Origin: Berberis thunbergii
Lineage: Eukaryota; Streptophyta; Magnoliopsida; Ranunculales; Berberidaceae
Assembly: GCA_003290165.1 (NCBI GenBank)
Contig: QNQO01000684.1
Location: 434,001 to 498,000, forward strand
Direction: 5' to 3'
DNA length: 64,000 nucleotides
The position numbers and the translations under genes are program-made. Shown piece by piece: positions 56,690 to 64,000 of this stretch (positions within the stretch are counted from its first letter, which is position 1; each line of letters begins with the position of its first letter). The notes below the pieces were generated by a model. The model worked only from the letters and a program-made list of their open reading frames with translations. It was not told where the DNA came from and did not search any database.

Positions 56690-57590
56690 GCTGTAAGTGG
56701 TCGGGTAGTAATCATTGTGAGTTGTCCGAGTTAGCTTTCTTTGCTCTGACTGAACTTTCAAACCATTTTTGTTCGCCTCTAGTGGACTAGATTTAAGGTC
56801 GGACCAAGAGTTATCGCCATTAGTCGTAACTGACTAAACTTAGGTCAAGTCTGGCGACCATTTTATGTGGTTGGGCAATGATCCTTGGCGAGTCATCGTT
56901 ATCAGGAGTTGAGAGCACTGGCTAGATTCCCATTTTTTAAGCTATTTTCATCCGCGCTCGGCGGACTAAGGTCTTAGAGCGGACAAGAAGTTATAGCCAT
57001 CAGTCATCACTGACTAAAATTTGGTCGGGTTCGGTGATCATTGTCTATAATTGGACAATGATATATGGCAAGTCATCGTGATCAGGCGTTGTGAGCGCTG
57101 ACTAGAGTCCCACTTTCTAAGCTATCTTCATCCGCGCTCGGCGAACTACGGTCTTAGAGCGGACCAAAAGCTATCGTCATCAGTCCAAACTGACTAAGCT
57201 TTGATCGAGTTCGGTGACCATTAATGATCCCTGGAAAGTCATCATGACCAGGCGTTGACTAGACTCTCACTTTCTAAGCCATCTTTATCCGCGTTCGGCA
57301 AACTATGGTCTTAAAAGGGACCAGAAGCTATCGCCATCAGTCAAAATTGACTAAGTTTTGATTGGGTTCATCGACCATTATCAGTAGTTGGACAATGATC
57401 CCTGGCAAGTCATCATGATCAGGCATTGAGAACGCTGACTAGACTCCCGCTTTCTAAGCCATCTTCATCCTCGCTCGGTGAACTATGGCCTTAGAGTGGA
57501 CTAGAATCTATCATCATTGGTCGAAACTGACTAAGCTTTTATCGGGTTTGGCTGATGACTAAGCTATTGTCATCATTCGAAACTAACCAA
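56690..57590 (-). repeat. ~180-bp satellite-like array in element B
   Basis: CATCCGCGCTCGGCG-like words recur at about 56949, 57129, 57286 and 57466, with a weaker one near 56769. Spacings are 180, 180, 157 and 180. Each unit also has TAGAGCGGACCARAAGCTAT, CATCAGTCRAAACTGACTAA and TGGACAATGATCCCTGGCAA. The 157-base unit has a deletion of the GAACGCTG region. The array begins directly where gag breaks off, with the last unit running into the gag sequence. Confidence 0.9.
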
Positions 57591-58258
57591 GTTTTGAAGC
57601 GTGTAACGTACTCCCTCAATATCTCGTTCGGCTTCTATTTGAGGGTGAGCAGATAATGCGAGCCCTTTCTGATTCGTTGACTGCTGACAAAACAGGTGAG
57701 AAATGTTTTGGCTAGCATCCGGAATGAGTCAATGGACTTCTAAGAGAGGTTGTCGAACTAGGTCAGCGCTAACTTTTTCAGGCTGGTAGGGAATGACCAG
57801 TACATTACTGCTTTCGATCCTTCTTTGAACGCGATTACATGCTGGAAGTGGCTTAAGTGGTCTAACGGGTCTGTTGTCCAGTCATAAAATTCCAGCTTTG
57901 GCGAGATGAATTTCTTCGGTAGTGGCTTGTTCATGATGTAATCTATAAACGGGAGGACAGAGAGTTTGAACAACACGTTTGGATTGTTGGCCCAAAGCCA
58001 AAGGGGGTTCTGCGAGGCGAGTTTGTTGGCCCTAGACGTTGGGTCTTTGTTGGGCGCTCCTCCTTCTCCAGTCTACTGAGAGCCGATAGGGCCAAAGTGG
58101 CTCTCATGAACGTGTTTTCTAGTGTCTTCTAGAGACGAGGCTTTACACGTCTCCATCTCTTTTTCTGTGGATGGAAGGTTCTGTTGAGTAAGTATTTCCA
58201 CCACTCGTGCGATTTGTTGCACCTGGGTTGATCGTAGATCCACCCTAGGGTCCGTCAT
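57585..58258 (-). pseudogene. Gag remnant of element B
   Basis: On the minus strand MTDPRVDLRSTQVQQIARVV begins at 58258. A later frame from 57976 reads LPKKFISPKLEFYDWTTDPL then DHLSHFQHVIAFKEG, the capsid core. Further on, with several stops, come IDSFRMLAKTFLTCFVSSQR and KPNEILREYVTRF, the usual end of the Gag core. Gag ends there: no zinc knuckle and no protease follow, because the 180-bp array begins. The same core occurs in element A. Confidence 0.85.
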
Positions 58259-58446
58259 GGCTGCTGCCAGTGCGGGGGTCCGAGGTTATTGCCCCGCGGT
58301 GCCGGTGTCGCTGGAATTGGTGGCGCTCCGCCGATTCGAGCTTTCGAGGGCTTTGTGATGTCTCCATTATTGTGAGATCTCGTGGTCACCATTTTTGTAG
58401 ACTGTAATGAATGGTGATATCACTGTTTTTTTAAGGAACTTCATCA

Positions 58447-58466
58447 TTCCCAATGGACGGGGCCAA
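58447..58466 (-). promoter_or_regulatory. Primer binding site of element B
   Basis: On the minus strand TTGGCCCCGTCCATTGGGAA follows the LTR end CTACATCA by two bases. It is a changed tRNA-Asp-like site, in the same position as TTGGCGTCGTCCGTGAGG of element A. Confidence 0.7.
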
Positions 58467-58468
58467 GC

Positions 58469-59124
58469 TGATGTAGTTGAAACATGTTCTCATTTACCTT
58501 GACCTGCATAAAAAACACACGTGAGCCAAAGACCACCGTTGTGGAGGTTGATGGCACTTTAATGCTTAAGTCAGATAAGGTTTGAGAAAGGCGTAATGTT
58601 GTAAATTGGGTTATGTAGTGTCCCTTTGTTCTATTTATAATGCAAGAGTCCTTGTTCGACTAGGCATTTGGTGTCGTAGTTTAGGGAAATATATCTTGCT
58701 GGAGATCCTTTCCCTGTTGGGAGTCGTCCATGTAGGAGAGTTTCCCTACATGATTTGTGCTCCTAGATTTGCGGGGATTATTCCCTTGTGGAGTGTTGTC
58801 CATGCAGGGGAGTTTTCATGCACGACTTATACTTCGGTATTTGTTTTCTAGTCAGAATCAATGTATTGCTGGTCTGCCTATCCCAGGTCGATCCCCCAGA
58901 TACTAGCCTTATTAGGTCTTACGGGTATTGGGCTTAATCATGTGACGTATGGGCTTAATAAGAAGCTGCAATTTGGGTCCAACCTCTTGGACCTTGCCAA
59001 AATTGGCTTAGTGTTGTCTGGGCTTTGCTAGATTGGGCGGGCAACCAGACCTGCTTTGCTTTGTTGACGAGATTACCAGGACACATGTACAACTTGAATT
59101 AATGGACGGTTTGGTATATCACCA
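58469..59124 (-). repeat. 5' LTR of element B
   Basis: On the minus strand it starts TGGTGATATACC and ends CAACTACATCA. It carries TTATAAATAG (TATA box, 58631-58642) and further on GACTTAAGCATTAAAGTGCC, shared with element A's LTR. Confidence 0.88.
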
Positions 59125-59129
59125 CCTAC
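59125..59129 (+). repeat. Right target duplication of element B (CCTAC)
   Basis: CCTAC immediately after the LTR end ATATCACCA. The following AAACCAATGGGG continues the host sequence that is uninterrupted at 60670. Confidence 0.8.
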
Positions 59130-60060
59130 AAACCAATGGGGCCAAAATGCAGCCTAGAAAGAAGCTTGATATCTAACATTCATTGACGCCCAACTCATAG
59201 GCCCAACCCTGGGCATGTGCAGCTGGGTCGACCACACAAGGCCCAAAAATGTCAAAGTTTTAAGTAATTTCAAAAACTTTGAAGCCCCCAAACATAGGTC
59301 TTTTCATTTTCTTCTCTCAAGTCCAAAGCCAAAAAATGAATCTTCCTAATCATTCTCAACTCTCAAGATAAGGTCCCCAAAATCAGTCTTGGCCCCTCTT
59401 CTTATCCTCTTAAGCCCAAATTCTACAATAAATTCTCCTTCTCAATCTAAGATTTCAAGGGACCCATTTGGGTCTCTTAATCCTTGGTAATTAAACAAAA
59501 AATATCATTTCCATTTTATTATATTTGTTATATTATGAGTGTTTACCTCATTGTGTTCAAGAATGTTAAAAATGTTTACGGTGAGAATTGTTTGGGTTTT
59601 TTGCGTAGTCCCCATGGGTTTGCATTAGAGTTTTGTGGAAAAAATATTATTTGTTAAGTTTACAATTAAAAAAAAAGGATCCTTAATAGTTTTCAAAAAT
59701 TAAGACTTTTGAAAGGAATTATAAATAATTCCTCTCTGTTGGAATTTTCTTTCTGATAATTCCTCTATGTTTTGGGAGTTGATTTTGTAGGATCTAATGC
59801 CTTTGCTCCATTTGGAATTTTATCCGTGTTGATCTGTTTTTTATTCCTGAGTGAGGTGCATCCCAAATGCTATGAAGATCTTGATATTGGGGGGATTACT
59901 TAAGTTTGTAGCAAAGGGAATTGTAGGTGTCAAAGACGATGAGACTAAGGAAGTCGATTGATTTTGTCTTTGCAATTCGTGTATAAGTATTTTGAGTGGG
60001 TATGGTGGTTTATGGTTAGGGGAGGTAGAAATGGAAAAATAGGGGTTAGGTTGGGGTTGA
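59130..60060 (+). repeat. Tandem block copy 1, right half
   Basis: Together with 52140-52759 this forms one copy of a ~1.5-kb block split by element B. Key words: CAACTCTCAAGATAAGGTCC, GAGTGTTTACCTCATTGTGT, AGACGATGAGACTAAGGA. The chance frame at 59958-60179 is Gly/Asp-rich and repeats the composition of 52100-52300; it is not called a gene. Confidence 0.75.
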
Positions 60061-61354
60061 AAATTGCAGGTGATGGTAATGATGGGTCAGGGAGAGTGAT
60101 TGTTGGTGGAGGTGATGATGGGTGGAGATTGTCACAGGGATCAAGTGTGAATGATGGTGGAAAGTTGTGGGGGAATTAACTAATGTGGGTTGATGTTGTA
60201 GGTAAAAGTGATAATAGTGGTGGTGAGAAAGGGAGGTTGAGGGCTGGGTTTTACAATGAATAGAAAGGAAGATAGAAAAGTTGCAATTTTAGTTTAGAAG
60301 AAGACGAGATTTTCTAATTTTTAGTTTAAAGAAATTAAATTGAAATCAATAGATCTATTAGAAAAGTATCTAATATGAGACTTTAGATATTTAGGTAGTG
60401 TATTAGGGCTCCCACCTTCCTTATGCCAGCCGTTAATATGAAAGCATTTTGATCCTCGACCGGATAGTTTCAATCAAATTTGGGAGTTAAACTAATATTA
60501 GGCTAAACTTTGGGGGCCAAAGTGAAAATGAGAGGAAAGAAAGGCTGGAGAGTGTTTTCATCTTCATATTGGTTTTGACGAGTCAATGTCCATGATTTGA
60601 GGATTTTCCATCCATTTTGGAGCTTATTTGATATTAGGCTAAACTTTGGTGGCCAAAGTGATATATCTATAAACCAATGGGGGCCAAAGTGCAACCTAGG
60701 AAGAAACTTGATTAACATTCACAGACACCCAACTCACAGGCCCGACATTGGGCATGTGCAGCTGGGTTGACCACACATGGCCCAATTTAACTAAAGGGCC
60801 CAAAAATGTCAAAGCTTTAAGTAATTTCAAAAACTTTGAAGGTCACCAAACTTAGTCTTGGGCCACTCATTTTCTCCTCTTAAGTCCAAAGCCAAAAACA
60901 AATTTTCCTAATCAATCTCAACTCTCAAGATAAGGTCCCCTAAATTAGTCTTTGGCCCCTCCTCTTATCCTCTTAAGCTCAAATTCTAAAACAAATTCCC
61001 CTTCTCAATCTAAGATCTTAAGGGACCCTCTTGGGCCTCTTAATCCTTGGTAATTAACCGGAAAATATCATCTCCATTTTATCTATTTATAATATTAGGA
61101 GTGTTTACCTAATTGTGTTCAAGAATGTTAAAGATGTTCGCATTGAAAATTGTTTGGGTTTTTTGTGTAGTCCATATGGGTTTGTATTAGAGTTTTTGTG
61201 GCAAAAAATATTATTTGTTAAGTTTTCAATTAAAAAAAGGATTCTTACTAGTTTTTGAAAATAAAGACTTTTGAAAGGACTTGTAAATAATTCATGTCTG
61301 TTGGAATTTTCTTTCTGATTATTCCTCTTATTTTTGGGTGTTGATTGTGGGATG
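60061..61354 (+). repeat. Tandem block copy 2
   Basis: It begins with GATGGTAATGATGGGTCAGG as at 52140 and contains the right arm of the inverted-repeat element, here without element B. It then follows copy 1 to the TTTTTGGGTGTTGATT word and is interrupted at 61360 by the solo LTR; it resumes at 62841. Confidence 0.75.
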
Positions 61355-61359
61355 TAATG

Positions 61360-62835
61360 TGATTGATGCAAAAAAATCGACATACAATGTCGTTGCATGA
61401 TTTTTGAAATCAATCAAAAAATTACTATTTGTTTGTTTATTCTTTTTATTTTTCCTTCAACCTACAATACATTTCAACAATGCATAGTGGAAGTAAGGGT
61501 ATCGACTACTTCACTTGGATTAAAAGACAATGTTTGAATTTCATTTTAAAGTAAAGAAAAGAACAAAATAATGGATGGTGAAATGTTGAGAGGTGATATG
61601 ATTTCTAAACAAAATAATAACTTGTTACAAAAAATGAAATATAGAAAAATCTCAAGGGTATGAGAATCGTCTCATTCCAACATAACGATTGTAGAATGTA
61701 ATTTCAATTTCTTCCAAAATACTCAAATCACATGGTTTTTCAACCTACATGACTTGAGTTGTGGGATTAAAGAAATAAAAATATTTTCAATTTCCTCAAA
61801 CTTTAATCAAATCCATTGTTTTATTTATAAAACATCATTGAATTTTGATTATGTTTTTCATTGGAAAACTCTAAAATACATGAAAATAATTTTTTTTCGA
61901 ATCAAAATCATTATCCATTTAACAAATGAAGCATTCTTTCGAAGTACTTTTTACAATTCATTGTTCTACTTTACTTTATAATTGAAATACAATCTAACTA
62001 TCATTATATCTTCATGAGGCTTAATCTCTTCCCCTTGAGAGAGGAGATTAGCTCTCCATGAATAATGAAAGTAAACTAAAAATTGAAGGAGATAATTGAG
62101 AAAGAGAAACAATTGCTAAAAAATGGATAAAATGAAAGACAATAAATCTTTGAATGGAAGAAAACTTACTTCTACTTTAAGAGAAAATTAAAATGTAGGA
62201 AACAAAGTAGTACATGCACTTCTCTATACTTTCTTCTCCACCAAGCAAAAATCTAAAGCTAAGAACACTAACAAAAAAAATCTCTAAAACAAGAACCACC
62301 TCCCTTATGAACTCTACATATGAGGTTTTTATAGGTAAAAAGGGGTTGAGTGAAATAAGAAAACATGTTTGAGTGGAATAAGAAAACATGGTTGAGTGAA
62401 ATAAGAAAATATGTTGGAGTGAAATGGAGAAACATGGTTGATTGAAATAAGAAAATGCGTTGGAGCTGAATTTGGAAACATGGTTGAGTGAAATAAGGAA
62501 ATGTGTTAGAGTTGAATAATGCAACATGTCTTGTAGATATATTTTTTTATATGATAAAGTTGGTCATGTGGATGTCCAAATCTTAATGTTGATTTATTCG
62601 TAATCCGTAGTTACCGATGCTTTATGGGTCTTGCCCTTGAAATTCTTTAGTCTTTATCAATGCATGTGAAATCCCAATGGGTTTTCTAGTTGTTGAATTT
62701 AGCCTTATGATGCTACTTTGTGTATGATTTGAGATTAATGTTTTAATTCCTACAAAATATACATAATGAGATTTTTTATTGGACTTAACAATTGTATATT
62801 TAGGGGTGTAAAAATCAATTTTTGGGTGCTTATCA
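61360..62835 (-). mobile_element. Probable solo LTR, 1476 bp
   Basis: The insert begins TGATTGATGC and ends GTGCTTATCA, that is TG..CA with TGAT/ATCA inverted ends. It is flanked on both sides by TAATG (61355-61359 and 62836-62840). Block copy 1 lacks the insert, which proves the boundaries. On the minus strand a TATA box (CCTATAAAAACC, about 62330) lies in mid-element, so it is probably oriented minus. There is no coding frame and no primer site inside, so it is best read as one LTR left after recombination. Confidence 0.7.
62340..62530. repeat. ~31-bp minisatellite in the solo LTR
   Basis: The unit TTGAGTGAAATAAGAAAACATG plus a short variable spacer recurs about seven times with substitutions. 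A minus-strand frame through it encodes repeated Phe/Leu/Ser/Asn-rich segments, reflecting the repeat. It lies next to the predicted TATA box. Confidence 0.8.
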
Positions 62836-62840
62836 TAATG

Positions 62841-63660
62841 TTTTTGCTCCATTTGGAATCTTATCCATGTTGATCTGTTTTTTTATTCATGAGTGAGGTG
62901 CGTCCCAAATGATACGAATGTGTTGATATTGGGGGGATTACTTAAGTTTTTGGCAAAATGAGCTATATGTGTCGAAGACGATGAGACTAAGGAGGTCGAT
63001 TGGTTTTGTCTTTGCAATTCGGGTTGAAGTATTTTGAGTGGATATGGTGGTTTATGGCTGGGGGAGGTAGAAATGAAAAAATGGGGTTAGGTTGGGGTTG
63101 AAAATTGCATGTGATAGTAATGGTGGGTTAGGGAGAGTGATTACCTAATTAGATGGAAAATATCATATTCATTTTATTGTATCTATAATATTATGAGTGT
63201 TTACCTAATTGTGTTTAAAAATGTTAAAGATGTTTACGGTGAGAATTGTTAGGATTTTTTGCGTAGTCCCTATGGGTTTGCATTAGAGCTTTGTGGAAAA
63301 AATATTATTTGTTAAGTTTTCAATTAAAAAAGGATTCTTAATAGTTTTCAAAAATTATAACTTTTGAAAGGAATTGTAAATAATTCTTCTCTGTTGGGAT
63401 TTTCTTTTTGATTATTCCTCTTTGTTTTGGGTGTTGATTTTGTGGGATCTAATGCCTTTGCTCCATTTGGAATCTTATCCATGTTGATCGATTTTTTAAT
63501 TTTTAAGTGAGGTGTATCCAAATGATATGAAGATCTTGATACTGTGGAGATTACTTAAATTTGTGGCAAAATGATTTGTAGGTGTCGAAGACAATGAGAC
63601 TAAGGAGGTCGATTGATTTTGTCTTTGCAATTCGGGTTGTAGTTGTCTTTTATATTTTGA
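62841..63660 (+). repeat. Block copy 2 remainder and copy 3
   Basis: 62841-63140 continues copy 2 (CTCCATTTGGAATCTTATCC, ATTGGGGGGATTACTTAAGT). From about 63141 a shortened copy 3 begins at ATTACCTAATTAGATGG, having lost the GC-richer half, and runs to about 63650 with the same AGACAATGAGACTAAGGAGG end. Confidence 0.7.
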
Positions 63661-64000
63661 GGGTTCAGGTTTAGAGGAAAAAAAATGGAGGGATGGAAAC
63701 ATGGAGGGAGAAAAAAATAAGGGGAGGATGAACAAAAAATGGGCAAATATGGGCGAGGGAGAGAAGAAAGTTCATCCATTGGTTATCACGTCAAAAGAGC
63801 TGAAGAAGATGGCTAGTTTGTAGAGTGGAGAATTGGATGAAGCATCGGTTCGTTTGCTTGCTAGAGAATCTTCTTGTGAGAGGGATATTGATGGAGAAGG
63901 AGAAGTGTGTCTGTGAGATAGATGAACAACAATTCTAGGGAGTCATGTTTGGAATAATTTTTTGACACTTCTACTCTTTCTATGAATGATGTTTGTGATT
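63661..64000. other. Window end, purine-rich, no gene
   Basis: A GGAGGGA/AAAAAA-rich stretch is followed by GAATTGGATGAAGCATCGGT and CTAGAGAATCTTCTTGTGAG, which could be coding in frame but is cut by the window end. Nothing was recognised. Confidence 0.35.

Larger units (their letters stand above)
52760..59124 (-). mobile_element. Element B: complete non-autonomous Ty3/gypsy element
   Basis: It is bounded by CCTAC duplications. Two LTRs (58469-59124 as 5', 52760-53427 as 3') start TG and end CA on the minus strand. Then come the primer site (58447-58466), gag (58258-57585, minus), an array of ~180-bp repeats (56690-57590), and an antisense gene (53708-56265, plus) next to the 3' LTR. There is no pol. 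The plan equals that of element A. Length is 6365 bases. It would depend on proteins from a full-length relative. LTR copies differ at many positions, so the insertion is not recent. Confidence 0.88.

Noticed and set aside
59958..60179. Gly/Asp-rich frame as a glycine-rich protein gene
   Set aside because: It lies in a tandem non-coding block whose sister copies do not keep the frame open.

Overview
This window looks like nuclear DNA of a flowering plant, probably a eudicot. It is AT-rich and gene-poor. The host genes are interrupted by introns with ordinary GT..AG borders: a PLS-class pentatricopeptide repeat (PPR) gene, a WEB-family coiled-coil gene and a plastid-type DnaJ gene. The space between them is filled with plant-type transposable elements: Ty3/gypsy LTR elements, tRNA-derived SINEs, Helitrons and inverted-repeat elements. 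Species cannot be told from the sequence.

Layout. 1-3.4 kb: AT-rich, no gene, with a ~285-bp direct repeat at both ends. 3.4-6.0 kb: a palindromic MITE-like element, then a PPR gene of two exons (3757-5991, +). 8.1-10.8 kb: a WEB-family gene (-) whose short upstream exon appears frameshifted. 11.1-12.0 kb: a microsatellite, a second copy of the MITE and a retroposon tail. 12.95-18.9 kb: a decayed gypsy element (A) with 5' LTR, tRNA-Asp-like primer site, gag, three tandem-repeat families and an antisense reading frame. 19-31 kb: mostly unassigned DNA with a diverged duplicated block and one small gene-like relic. 31.5-33 kb: SINE cluster enclosing a full-length 5S rRNA pseudogene. 34.0-34.5 kb: Helitron with a SINE inside. 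36.9-45.6 kb: DnaJ gene (+) with very long introns, one holding a small LTR element with a Met-tRNA primer site. 46.7-51.2 kb: about nine short Helitrons lying head to tail. 51.6-52.8 kb: long inverted-repeat element. 52.76-59.12 kb: a structurally complete, non-autonomous gypsy element (B, minus strand) with matching target duplications. 59.1-63.7 kb: degenerate tandem copies of a block already present left of element B, one of them holding a probable 1.48-kb solo LTR.

Main point of interest. Elements A and B share one unusual plan: a tRNA-Asp-like primer site, a gag fragment, no pol, an array of satellite-like tandem repeats, then a gene on the opposite strand with its own start region. The antisense product begins with a domain resembling the plant 'putative gypsy type transposon' family and ends in a coiled coil with an acidic/proline tail. 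In both copies it carries disabling mutations. The Helitron array, in which the 3' CTAG end of one copy meets the 5' TC end of the next, is the second notable structure.

Host genes. The PPR protein would act in organelle RNA processing or editing, the DnaJ protein as a plastid Hsp70 co-chaperone; the WEB protein is a coiled-coil protein of uncertain role. DnaJ and WEB each need a single-base correction in a homopolymer run to read through, which may be real decay or assembly error.
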